DNA of 64,000 nt from contig CM066315.1 in the NCBI GenBank assembly GCA_033807775.1, forward strand, positions 57,008,820-57,072,819. The letters are read 5' to 3'. Position 1 is the stretch's first letter. Each line of letters starts with the position of its first letter. The stretch is from Saussurea involucrata (Eukaryota > Streptophyta > Magnoliopsida > Asterales > Asteraceae). Of this stretch, positions 23,133 to 34,250 are shown one piece after another. A program made the translations under genes and the position numbers. The notes under the pieces are model-generated. The model saw only the letters and a program-made list of their open reading frames with translations. It was not told the origin of the DNA and did no database searches.

Positions 23133-24635
23133 TGTTAAGTGCATTTTATGCACCTAACTTTGTGTATTTTTAGTTGAACATTTCATGCATTTTAGTCATT
23201 TCATGCATTTTTTATTGTTCTTTTGCATTGTTCTCTCTAATCACGGTTGGAACGATTTTGGGATAGTTTTTATGCTTTCGGTATGTCTTGTGCAGATCAT
23301 ACGAGGCGTTGAGGGCGACAAGATGGATGGCTCGGAAGGAATGAAGAGTAATATGGAGAAGGAAGCAAATACGAGTAGCCGTGTTGATGAAGATATGGAG
23401 GGAAAAGTCAAGTTTGAAGATTTGAAGATTCTGCCAAGCTTTGCGGGCGCGAAGAAAACTCCCCAGAACTCTTAATTGCATTCTGTTTGCTTTCGCGCCA
23501 GTGAAGGATTTGTGAAGGATTGCTTCGCGGGCGCGAAACGTCTGAAAATTTATTGGGTTTTTTAAAACTATTGGGCTTGGCCTTTTTATCTTTCTATTAT
23601 TCCCTTTATATTAGGCGTTTCCTTTAGAGATTAGAGAGACATAATCACACGACATTTCAGTTTTCTCTTGGGTAGTTTCTATTGCAACGAGTTCTTGATG
23701 AAATTGCAAGAAGCTTAGGCCATTGGAACCGATTTGCTACCGGTTTTCATACTAGTATCTTCTTCCCTTTCTTCTCAACTTACTTGGTTGTTGAATTCTT
23801 GTTTTATTTGGTTGAAAACAATGTTTTGTTCATCAATTCATCTTTGTTCTTAATTGAAGTATTAGGTTTAGTTTCTCTTCATCTCTCTTGAGTTTATTGT
23901 ATTTTCTCTACTCTCTTGCATCTCTATTCCTTCTCTTTCTACCCTAATTTTCTACTCTTAGTTTAAAATTCTGCACTTTGTTAAATTTTTGCACTTAGTT
24001 TTAGGTTAATTAATTTTCTGCACATGTTTGTTTAGTAGCTTATTGTCCATCTTTCATTTGTTAGTGTTTAATTGTTGTTAGATCGAGTCTAATGTAGATT
24101 CTTTGTTAGTCTAGGTTTAATTTTGGTTTTAATTTCGTTAGAGTCTAATTAAGTAACTTGTGCTTGGTCTCGTTTAAATAGTTCGTTTAATTGGGTAATC
24201 ATCGCCTTAGGATTGAAGTTTTGGGATTGATCAATTATTCTTAAAACGGATGTTGAGTTTTAATCCATTTCGATTGTAACGAAAGTTGAATTGATTTAAT
24301 TGGGTTTTAACAAATCGTCTAGTTAATTCAATTGGTTGTTGATAAAAACGAAAGTTTGGTCTTCACTTGGGTTGAATTGATCAATGACAACGGTTCTAAC
24401 ATGTAAATAGTTAGGGACGTTGATTGGGAAATATATTTATTTTAAGTCTTAATGTTTCTTCCTGTAAACAATGGATCTATTGTATTGCTTAACTTGATGA
24501 TTTACAATGAAAGGATACAAAGGTATTTATAGACAAGAGGTACTTGGGCCACCTAACATCACCTAACATAATTAGGCCACCTAACATAATTGACTTCTAA
24601 CATCACCTAACATAATTGACTTCTAACACTCCCCA

Positions 24636-27600
24636 TCAAGCTGGAGCATAGATGTTAATCATGCCCAACTTGTTACAAATAGAAGAGACTCGTGAACCAG
24701 GTAAGGCTTTGGTAAAGACATCAGCAAGTTGGTTTCCTGTTCGAACAAAGGAAGTTGAGATGGTTCCTTCTTCTAGCTTTTCACGAGTGAAATGACAGTC
24801 GACTTCGATATGCTTCGTTCTCTCATGAAACACGGGATTGTTTGCAATGTGGATAGCCGCCTCATTGTCACAATACAGTTTCATGGGTTTAGATTGAGTA
24901 AACCCAAGTTGACCTAGCAGGTTACGCAACCAAATCAGCTCACATGTGGTTTGGGCCATAGCCCTGTATTCAGATTCCGCGCTAGACCGAGAAACGACAT
25001 GCTGTTTCTTGCTTCTACATGAGACTAGGTTCCCTCCAACTAACACACAATAGCCTGTCGTAGATCGCCTGGTCGTGGGATCTCCATTATAGTCTGCATC
25101 TGTAAACCCTTCTATGACATGATGACCGTGATTTTGATAAAGAATGCCAAGGCCAGGAGCACCTTTTAGGTACTTCAATATATGCCTAACAACCTTCCAA
25201 TGTGGAGTTCTTGGAGATGACATAAACTGACTTACGACGCTTACCGGAAAAGCAATGTCAGGACGAGTAATTGTCAGATAGTTCAGCTTTCCCACAATCC
25301 TTCTGTACTTTTCTGGATCCTCAAGTAGATCTCCCTCGTCTGCTTTCAATTTCATGTTTGGAATCATTGGGGCCTCACACGGTTTTGCTTCAATAATCTC
25401 AGAGTCATTCAGTACATCCAAACAATACTTTCGTTGAGACAAACAGATCCCTTTCCGAGTACGAGATACTTCAATTCCCAAGAAGTATTTTAAAGGACCT
25501 AGGTCCTTTGTTTGAAACCGAGACGCAAGGAAATCTTTCAGCTTCTTGATCCCTTCCTTATTACTGCCTGTAATCACAATGTCATCAACGTATACCACTA
25601 GTAGAATACATCCAGAAGAGGACGAATGAAAGAACACTGAGTGATCATGAGAGCTTCTCCGTAAGCCAAACTCAGTTACCACAGCATTAAATCGTCCAAA
25701 CCAAGCACGGGGCGATTGCTTTAAACCATAAAGTGATTTACGTAGTCTACAGACTTTGCCAGACTCCCCCTGAGCAACAAACCCAGGTGGTTGCTCCATA
25801 TAAACTTCCTCATGTAAATCACCATGCAAGAAGGCATTTTTCACATTCAGTTGGTGTAATGCCCAGTCGTAGGTAGCAACTAAAGAAATAAACAAGCGGA
25901 TGGAGGTAACCTTAGCTACAGGAGAGAATGTTTCATATTAGTCAACCCCATAAGTCTGAGCATATCCTTTGGCGACTAACCGAGCTTTCAGACGAGCTAC
26001 AGAACCATCTGGATTGACTTTCACAGTGAATACCCATTTGCAGCCGATTGCCTTTTTACCTGTAGGTAACCCTACCAAATTCCATGTACCATTATGCTCA
26101 AGAGCATTAATCTCATCTAACATAGCATCCCGCCATCCAGAATGGGCCAAAGCTTCACCAACCGTTTTAGGAACGGAAACCGAATCAAGTGTAGAAACCA
26201 AAGAACGAGAACGTGAAGAGAGTCTATCATAGGAAACAACAGAAGCAATCGGGTAAGTACATGAGTGCTTACCTTTCCGAAGGGCAATGGGAACATCGAG
26301 ATCAGGATCTTGTGTATCGGAAGGTGGTGGCTTACTTGAAGCAAGAGGATCATCAGTAGATGTATCTGCAGACGATGACGAAGATGGTATAAGGTCGGGA
26401 TATGACGTAGGGTGTTGGCGCCTACTATACACATGAACAATCGGTGGTTTAGCAGGCTCCTGAGGCTGTGTTGGTTCGGATAGGATAGGTGACTCTGGAA
26501 CATGTATGGTATATACCAACAAGTCGTCACTCTCTCTAGAGTTGATGAGAAAACAAGCAGTAGCGACATCGTCAGCCCAAAAGAGTTTAGGGACATTCAT
26601 GTGGAATAATAGAGCCCTAGCCACCTCTAAGAGATGACGATTCTTTCGTTCGGCAACTCCATTTTGGGCTGGTGTGTCAACACAAGAAGACTCATGAAGA
26701 ATACCATTTTGAAGCATATATGTCTGAAATGTTTGAGACAGATATTCTTTCGCATTATCACTACGAAGAGTTTGAATGGACACTTTAAATTGTGTCTTAA
26801 CCTCAGCATAGAGTGAACAAAAATGTGTAAAGACTTCAGATCGATTTTTCATAAAATAAAGCCAAGTAGTACGAGAGTAATCATCAACAAACGTAACAAA
26901 ATACTTAAATCCAAGTTTTGAAGTAACAGGACATGGTCCCCAAACATCAGAATGGACCAACTCAAATGGGGATGAGGCCCGCATATTACAGACTCTAGGA
27001 CTTAAGTGAACACGTTGATGTTTAGCAAACTGACAAGACTCGCACTAGAGGGAAGATAAAGAAGAAAACTCAGGACACAACTTCTTCAGATTCTACAAAG
27101 AGGGATGACCTAATCGACAATGAACTTCAAGTGGAGACGATGGGCTGGAACAAGTCAATGAATAAGACGGTGGACGTTCAAATATGTATAAGCCGTCAGA
27201 TTCCCGTCCTCTACCAATAATCCTCTTCGTCGACAGATCCTGAAAGACACAGAATTCAGGAAAGAATGAGATACAACAATTTTGAGCACGGGTAATTTTG
27301 CTGATTGATAACAGATTGAATGAGAAATGAGGTAAGCTTAGTACGGAAGGTAACGAAACAGATGGGGAAAGATCGATGGTGCCAGAACCAAGGACAGATG
27401 TGGTAGACTCATTGGCAATTGTGACATGTGATGGGGATGTATGTGTATTGAATTTAGAAAATAGAGAGGGATTACCTGTCATGTGATCTGAAGCACCGGA
27501 ATCAATGACCCATTTGGAGGCAGAAGATACTAGGCAAGTGCTAGGGTTACCTGTTTCAGCAAATGCAGCAGTCGGAGCAATGGAATTCTCAGTCCCCAGG

Positions 27601-28535
27601 AGTCAAGCATATTCTTCTGCAGGTATAGTAACAGTTGTATCTGAGGCAGAAGCAAAGTGTGCTGATGAGCTCCTCGGGTATCTGGACAAAAGCTTCTTAC
27701 ATGTGCGCTTGGTGTGACCGAGCTCATGACAGTAGTAGCATTCAACACCATCAGAATCTGGAACATTAGCCCGTGAATCAGTTGTTCGGTCACTGTGGCC
27801 GCCCCTAGAGCCCCCGCGAAACCCTCCCCGAGATCCTCCACGAAATCCTCCTCGACTAACCAGAGCACTGTTGTGATCCACAAATTGAGAAGACTGAAGA
27901 TTCTCATTACGAAGAACAGGAGCAAATGTTTCTTGAAGAGAGGGAATAGCAGATTCATTCAAGAACTGAGATCTGATAGAGTCGAATTCTGGTCGCAAGC
28001 CGGTCAAGAAACTAATAACAGTCACTTGTTCTCTTTGAGCCTGCATAGCTTTGACATCAGCACTTAACGGAAGAAGAGAGTTAAGCTCTTCATATACCTT
28101 TTTGAACTCCATGACATAAGTAGTGAGTGATCGGTCCTGTTGTTCTCCACGATGAAAGGACTTACACACACTATAAATCCGAGAGATGTTACTTTGCCCA
28201 GAATATAAGAAATCAAGATAGTCCATAAGTTCTTTCACGTACTCACAATGACTAACCAGAGACGAAATAGATGGCTCAATAGTATTGATAATCTGTAAGT
28301 ACAAACGGGCATCACTTTGTAACCATGATTCGCAATCAGAATCGGTATCTTTAGGAGGATCAGACGTGAGATGAGAACCCATTCCCATACTTCGGAGATA
28401 GAGACGAATAGTCTTGCTCCATTCAAAGAAGTTAGAGCCATTAAACTTGTTATCGGTAAGTCTAGCATGCACCGGAAGCATCTCGGGTATACGTGGACCA
28501 CTGTTGCTGGCCGATGGCTTGTCTTCTCCAGTCAT
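24636..28535 (-). pseudogene. gag-pol of the small Copia (four stops, integrase deletion)
   Basis: Translation would start at ATG 28535-28533 (MTGEDKPSAS). A single frame runs to 24636, interrupted by TGA at 27603-27605, TAG at 27093-27095, another TAG near 27045 and TAA at 25938-25940. Gag has a Gly/Arg-rich RGGFRGGSRGG stretch and a CCHC knuckle, CYYCHELGHTKRTC. Protease has WVIDSGASDHMTGN. Integrase starts with CRLGHPSL and CESCQFAKH and keeps WLYFMKNRSEV, SDNAKEY and AQNGVAERKNRHL. After ATACFLINSR near 26535 the sequence jumps to the Pro/Ser-rich linker, so the integrase C-terminal domain is missing while the frame is kept. RT has NAFLHGDLHEEVYMEQPPGF and YVDDIVITGS; RNase H has SSAESEYRAMA. 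It is dead as read. Confidence 0.92.
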
Positions 28536-28589
28536 CTTCCAATAAACCACGAAACAGAAAAGAAGGAACCTTGATAGCGATCCAGAACA

Positions 28590-28764
28590 GAAAAGGCGCA
28601 CTCACAGGGTGCCAAAAGTCGACGAACAGAAACCCGACGAATAGAGACGACGCACTCACAGGGTGCCACGAACAGAAACGAAACCCGAACAGAAACGAAA
28701 CCTGAACAGAAACGAACGGAAACCTTGATGAACAGAAATGCTAACCTGATGAACAGTAATGCCA
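28590..28764 (-). repeat. Copia leader repeats and atypical primer site
   Basis: The 5' leader, between LTR and gag, is built from short repeats of GAACAGAAACG(A) and from two copies of a longer unit containing CACTCACAGGGTGCCA (28601-28616 and about 28650-28665). Directly inside the LTR the minus strand reads TGGCATTACTGTTC. The usual TGGTATCAGAGC is absent; only the TGG agrees. The primer site is therefore decayed or non-standard. Confidence 0.7.
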
Positions 28765-29298
28765 TGTAAACAATGGATCTATTGTATTGCTTAACTTGAT
28801 GATTTACAATGAAAGGATACAAAAGTATTTATAGACAAGAGGTACTTGGGCCACCTAACATCACCTAACATAATTAGGCCACCTAACATCACCTAACATA
28901 ATTGACTTCTAACATCACCTAACATAATTGACTTCTAACACTTCCCAATGTATATCTGTTGCGAAAGTAAATACATATCTTGGTTAGAAAAGCTTTCTCA
29001 CCTCGAGAGAGGGTTGAAGTATTTTAGAAAAATGAATTCCCACCATTACCGAAAGCCAAGGTTGATATTACCCAATGTTCTTAGTTTTAGTCGTCTCTTC
29101 TCTTATTTAATTTTAGTTTAATTGCTTCTTTGTATATCTTTTTCCCTTAATCTCTTTTGTTTTAAGTTTAGTTAGAAAGAAAATCAAACCAATTATCTGA
29201 TTCGCATAACTAGCCATGATTATTAAGTAGTTAATGTTTAGACCGTCAACTCCTCGTGATCGACCCGTACGCTTGCGGTATAAATTTAAAACACATCA

Positions 29299-30391
29299 GT
29301 TACTATATGCCCACGACACGTGTCACACAAAAATGCTACCAATGAGTATGTAAACCTAAAGGGTCGCACACAAAGAACACGTTTGCTTATATTAGAAAGA
29401 AACACATTAAAGTCATGTTTGACAGTTAAATAGTTATTCTTGGAAGAATCACTAAATAATATGTGTAAAATGTAATTATGATAATTACAGGGTTCTATCT
29501 GTAAATATGAATAATTATCTTTTAGATAATTATAATTATTATTTAGATAATTATTGAAATAATTATCCAGATAATTATTCGAATTCAAATGATTTGAATT
29601 CAAATAATTACAGATAGACATAAATCCTATTTATTGTCAATATAAATAAGATGTCAGGTCATTTGTTTTTTGGACGACAAATTCAATTCTCCGAATCTGA
29701 ATTATACATATACACATATTTATAAAATTAGGGGTTCTTTTGGGCTAGCAGTCGGTGGAATTCGCGTGTTCTTGTGTGGATACCGTTAAAGGAAATCTAC
29801 ATTGATTTCTTAATGCCCCGATCGTTTAACCACAACATATCCTAAAAGATACAATTCTAAACACCCTATGCTGTGTTATTATGTTTTAATTAAATGTCCA
29901 TTGGATCCGATTGGGTTTTATGTATTTTAGAAAAGTTTTCTAAATAATTTCGTAATTAATATTATTAATTTTCCGCTGCGTTTAACGGTTACGAATCGCA
30001 GTAAAACCCAACAGTATGTGAATCAATATTACAGATTATTCATATAGATTCAAATATGCATTTTTAGATGGATTTTTTCAATGATTCACGTATCAACTAC
30101 CCTTAACATTTTCTTCTTATCTGCTCCCTATATGTATCCTTCTTAATTGAACCTCCACTAAAATATCTATATTATATTATAAAGAGTAAATTACAGATTT
30201 GGTCATTGTGGTATATCAAAAGTATGGATTAGGTCCCTCAAACGAATTAATTACAAATATCGTCATTGTGGTTTTAATTTTATTGCGAATTGGGTCCCTC
30301 AACCTAACTTCACCTTTGTTTAGTCAAGGACATTTTAGTCTTTTTTTTAAATAAAAAAATAAAATACTCTATTAATATACACGTTAGCAGC
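29299..30391. other. AT-rich repeat debris; LTR-like end and a TIR fragment
   Basis: No gene is present. A TTTTCCGCTGCGTTTAACGG stretch followed by AAACCCAACA at 30005-30014 resembles the end of another Copia LTR, without a primer site after it. ATAATTATC words at 29505-29580 form small palindromes. At 30192-30345 a sequence starting AGAGTAAATTACAGATTTGG is a diverged relative of the TIR at 18397; I found no partner on the other side of the MULE, so it is a single remaining end. Confidence 0.45.
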
Positions 30392-30400
30392 CTCCATTGC
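30392..30400. repeat. 9-bp target duplication CTCCATTGC (left)
   Basis: CTCCATTGC lies directly before GGGAAATTGCC and recurs at 34242-34250 directly after the inverted end. Nine bases is the standard length for Mutator-like elements. Confidence 0.93.
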
Positions 30401-31150
30401 GGGAAATTGCCTCAAATAGCCATTTTACACATGAGGTTTCTTTAAATAGCCATTTTAAACACCTAATTCCTAAAATGGCCAAAACTTACGCATAAAAACT
30501 TACGCACAGAGTTTTCTGTGCGTAAGTTTCATTTTCCCCCCCAAAAAAAAACGATTTTTTAAAAAATTACGCACAGAAAACTCTGTGCGTAAGTTTTAAT
30601 CCTACATGTATGCGTAACTTTTTCGTTTGCACCACGTAGGCTCCACGTGGAAAACCTAAACTTACGCACAAAGATTAAAAACTTACGCACAGAAATCTCT
30701 GTGCGTAAGTTTTTTTAAAAAATCTTTTTTTTTTATTTTTTTGAAGGGAAATAAAACTTACGCACAGAGATCTTTGTGCGTAAGTCTCTGTGCGTAAGTT
30801 TTCATTTTTTTTATTTTGTTTAAGAAAGAATCCGATTCTTTTTCAGTGATTTGACACAAACAGTAAAACGGCTTTAACTCAATTCATACGGATTCAATTG
30901 ATTTTTAAAAAAATAATAAATTTTTTGGAAAAACATTTTAGAAAATAATCAAATTGTTTAAAAAAAATTATTTCTAAATAATTTGATTATTTTGGAAAAA
31001 CATTTTTTTAAATAATTTATTGAAAAAAATTGATTGAATAATTTTTTATAAATTGAATCCCTATTTTATAAAAAAAATTAAATGAGATAGAAAAAAATAT
31101 AGAAAAAAACTAATTTCTAAATAATTTGATTATTTTCATTACAGTTTCTA
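30401..31150. repeat. Left TIR of the MULE, palindrome-rich
   Basis: This end contains at least four short hairpin-forming units around 30495-30530, 30565-30600, 30660-30715 and 30757-30800. Each is made of ACTTACGCACAGA facing TCTGTGCGTAAGT across a few bases. The AT-rich inner part (30830-31130) matches 33510-33830 inverted. Confidence 0.88.
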
Positions 31151-31264
31151 TATATATTGTATGTCCATTGTAAACACTGCATTGTTATTTCATTTCTTAC
31201 TCCCATATCAGTTGTAAACACTTAATTCTCTCTATTTCGCTCTCCCATCATTCATTCCAAGACC

Positions 31265-32384
31265 ATGGCCTCTACAACCGAAAAATTGAGGTTGCATATC
31301 CGTGGTGGAGGAAATGGGAAAAAGTAAACAATGTGATGGAGTATGTATCTGATCAAGTTTTTCAACGTGGTGTAATGTTGCGACAAAACATTACACATGA
31401 TGCGTTAGTTAGCTATGTTGCACAAAAATTTGAAATTGAAGGTGGATTTGTGTTGTCGTATAAGTATGATGGGGCGGTTTTCCTATTAGGCGATGACGAT
31501 GACGTTATTGGTTTTATGGAGTTCGCTTCTACTTCAAGAAAACCGGCAACACTTTATATCTCAGTTGAAACTTCTGTTAGTCGTGGTTTCCGACCGGGTA
31601 GAGGAAGCAATGTGGGAGGAAGTTCCACCCCCTTCCAATCATTGAGGCTCAACCATTAATACGACAACATGAGGTTCCGTATGTGCCCCAATTTGTTTCG
31701 CAAGAGGAACCTAACTATGGTTATAACAACGACTGGTTTCCCGATACCGAAGAATTTCCAGAAGGTGCCAATGTTTTTAAGTTGGGTATACCTGAAATTG
31801 ATGATACAGATTCTGAAGATGGTTACAGTTCCGAAGAGGGGGCCGTAGGAGACGGGGGAGAACCAAATGAAGAAATATGTACTGCCAATACATCATTTTC
31901 GGCGATCAATGATTTTTTTGGTATGCCTCCCATAGTCCCAACACCAGTACCCACGATCACAGACAACGAACCGGTCAATTATAATCGCACTACACACATC
32001 TGCCTTGGGCAAATATTTAACACGAACGAAGAACTGAAGTTAGCCATGGGATTGAAATTTGTTAAAGAAGGTTTCGAGTTTAAAGTCAATAGATCAGGCC
32101 CGAAAAGGTACGAGGCAGTTTGTGTGCATGAAAGTTGTAATTGGAAGATCAGGGCGAACGTTGTTGGAGAAAGCACCATGTTTGAAGTTCGAAAATTGGA
32201 GGACCGACACACTTGTTCGGGAACTCAACTACATCCTAATCATAGGCAAGCAAATAGAAAAGTTTTGGGTCATATAATAAAGAAATCCGTTTCAGACGAG
32301 AGTAGAAACTACATGCCAAATGACATAAGGAATGATGTGAACGAGCAATTCCATATATCTGTTTCCTACAAGCAAATGATGTGA
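31265..32384 (+). pseudogene. MuDR-type transposase, N-terminal part only
   Basis: An ATG at 31265 opens MASTTEKLRLHIRGG, but the frame meets TAA at 31325. Loss of one base near 31312 explains this, because the next frame reads on from WEKVNNVMEYV. A PB1-like domain follows (to about 31560: LSYKYDGAVFLLGDDDD). A second shift near a C run at 31629-31633 leads into an acidic section and then the MuDR DNA-binding region (from LGQIFNTNEELKLAMGLKF to RKLEDRHTC, about 32005-32215). The reading stops at 32382-32384. A full transposase should continue with the DDE core and SWIM zinc finger, both missing. At the break, GATGTGAACGAGCAATTCCA occurs twice (about 32334 and 32378), pointing to a repeat-associated deletion. 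Confidence 0.85.
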
Positions 32385-33490
32385 ACGAGCAATTCCAATT
32401 CCATAAAATAAATGATATGTTTTTTTAATAACTTACGCATACATAATAAAAATCATAGATTTTTATTATTCTGAAAAATCAAGTATTTTTTTACTTTTAT
32501 GCGTAAGTTTGAAAAAAAACAATTTTTTTAATAAACAATTTTTTTACTTTTACAATTTTTTTAAACAAATTAAAAAAAATATGAAAACTTACACACAAAG
32601 ATCTCTGTGCGTAAGTTTTATTTTCCTTAAAAAATAAAAAAAAAAGATTTTTTAAAAAACTTACGCACAAAGATTTCTGTGCGTAAGTTTATTAAACGAT
32701 TTTTTACAATTTTTTTAATAAACAATTTTTTACTTTTATGCGTAAGTTTGAAAAGAACAATTTTTTTACTTAAACAATTTTTTTAATAAACAATTTTTAT
32801 ACTTTTATGCGAAAATTTGAAAAAAACAATTTTTTTACTTAAACAATTTTTTTACTATGCGTAATTTTTTTATAAATGGATTTATTTTTTATTCTTCTTT
32901 TTTTATAGGGTTATATTTCAAGATAAATTAAACCCTAAAGTTTATACTAAAAAAGTTTCTAGACACACTCACGTAAGCAATAACATAATTAATACACAAA
33001 CATTTAATATTGTCTAAATCATCGTATAAAAGGCATACATATTTAAAAAATGCAGAAAATCTATTTAAATAATAAACTACTACCATAAAAATCGTAAAAC
33101 ATACAACAACAAAAAACATACAACAACAAAAACCATATCATTATGTAAAAAGCAATTAAGCGTCAAAAAATATAGATGTCACCTCCTCCGACATTGCGTG
33201 AGTTGATTTTCTTCACCGAAATATTTTGTAAAATATCTTTACCGATATTGCAGGAATATTGACGCCGGAATCCTTTTGTCGGAATATTGCCGCCGGAATA
33301 CTTTTGCCGGAATTGATGAAGAGAGATTTTTGAGAGAGATTTTTTGTTGAATTAAGAAGAGTGAAATAGTTTGTTAGAGTAAAAAATATATATAGTAGTA
33401 TATTTAGGAGGGAATTTAAAATTTGAAAACTTTGAATTTTGAAAAACTTGAATATGAAATTTTTGAATATGGAATGTATTGAAAATGAAA
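32385..33490. other. MULE filler region, AT-rich with palindromes
   Basis: There is no reading frame of note. Two CTTACGCACAAAG / CTCTGTGCGTAAG type hairpins lie near 32590-32620 and 32657-32692, and diverged relatives sit between them. The 33180-33310 segment has repeated GCCGGAAT words. It may be a remnant of the deleted transposase 3' side or of the second gene some MULEs carry, but nothing recognisable remains. Confidence 0.55.
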
Positions 33491-34241
33491 ATTTTGAAAA
33501 GGTAATTAATTTTCCAAAATATTTTTATATAAGTAATTTTTAAAAAAAAAATCTATATTTTTTCTATCTCATTTAATTTTTTTATAAAATAGGGATTCAA
33601 TTTATAAAAAATTATTCAATCAATTTTTTTCAATAAATTATTTAAAAAAATGTTTTTCCAAAATAATCAAATTATTTAGAAATAATTTTTTTTAAACAAT
33701 TTGATTATTTTCTAAAATGTTTTTCCAAAAAATTTATTATTTTTTAAAAAATCAATTGAATCCGTATGAATTGAGTTAAAGCTGCTTTACTGTTTGTGTC
33801 AAATCACTGAAAAAGAATCGGATTCTTTCTTAAACAAAAAAAATAAAAAAAATGAAAACTTACGCACAAAGATCTCTGTGCGTAAGTTTTATTTCCTTTC
33901 AAAAAAATAAAAAATAAAAGATTTTTTAAAAAAACTTACGCACAGAGATTTCTGTACGTAAGTTTTTAATCTCTGTGCGTAAGTTTAGGTTTTCCACGTG
34001 GAGCCTACGTGGTGCAAACGAAAAAGTTACGCATACATGTAGGATTAAAACTTACGCACAGAGTTTTCTGTGCGTAAGTTTTTTAAAAAATCGTTTTTTT
34101 TTGGGGAAAATGAAACTTACGCACAGAAAACTCTGTGCGTAAGTTTTTATGCGTAAGTTTTGGCCATTTTAGGAATTAGGTGTTTAAAATGGCTATTTAA
34201 AGAAACCTCATGTGTAAAATGGCTATTTGAGGCAATTTCCC
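33491..34241. repeat. Right TIR of the MULE, palindrome-rich
   Basis: This is the inverted counterpart of 30401-31150. Hairpin units lie at about 33857-33890, 33935-33987, 34048-34083 and 34112-34150. The outermost 20 bases are an exact complement of the left end. Confidence 0.88.
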
Positions 34242-34250
34242 CTCCATTGC
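34242..34250. repeat. 9-bp target duplication CTCCATTGC (right)
   Basis: This is the second copy of CTCCATTGC, directly after the right TIR. Confidence 0.93.

Larger units (their letters stand above)
24464..28940 (-). mobile_element. Complete small Copia retrotransposon
   Basis: This 4,477-bp element on the minus strand has short LTRs of 165 bp (24464-24628) and 176 bp (28765-28940). CTTCC flanks it on both sides (24459-24463 and 28941-28945). LTR ends are TGTTAGAAGTCAATTATG and ...TCCATTGTTTACA. The polypurine tract on the minus strand is GATGGGGAG, next to the 3' LTR. The LTRs differ mainly by one 11-bp unit in a CACCTAACAT-type repeat. The interior is one gag-pol frame with four in-frame stops and an integrase deletion, so the element cannot supply its own proteins. 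It sits inside the Gypsy LTR and is therefore younger. Confidence 0.93.
23133..29298 (+). repeat. Gypsy-type LTR, interrupted by a Copia element
   Basis: The LTR starts TGTTAAGTGCATTTTATGCA at 23133. After removing the nested Copia (24464-28945, including one target copy), it ends ...CACATCA at 29298, about 1.7 kb in total. A GCGGGCGCGAAACG block at 23527-23540 echoes CGGGCGCGAAG at 23444-23454. Retroelement interior lies to the left and no primer site follows on the right, so this is the 3' LTR. The right-hand end is the less certain boundary. The 5' LTR is not in the window. Confidence 0.6.
30401..34241 (+). mobile_element. MULE (Mutator-like element) with 0.75-kb TIRs
   Basis: This is a 3,841-bp element with near-perfect long inverted repeats. 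The terminus GGGAAATTGCCTCAAATAGC at 30401 is matched inverted at 34222-34241. Homology continues inward to about 31150 on the left and 33490 on the right. A 9-bp duplication, CTCCATTGC, bounds it. Between the TIRs is a plus-strand remnant of a MuDR-type transposase (31265-32384), followed by about 1.1 kb of AT-rich filler with the same CTTACGCACAGAG palindromes as the TIRs. The catalytic transposase region is absent, so movement would need a partner element elsewhere. The TIRs look nearly identical, suggesting recent activity. Confidence 0.93.

Noticed and set aside
29286..29621. Asn/Tyr-rich minus-strand frame of 111 codons
   Set aside because: It is the translation of repeated ATAATTATC words; composition alone explains it.
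30495..30800. CRISPR-like array of repeated palindromes
   Set aside because: The units are MULE TIR components with irregular spacing, mirrored at the other TIR, in a plant nuclear context.
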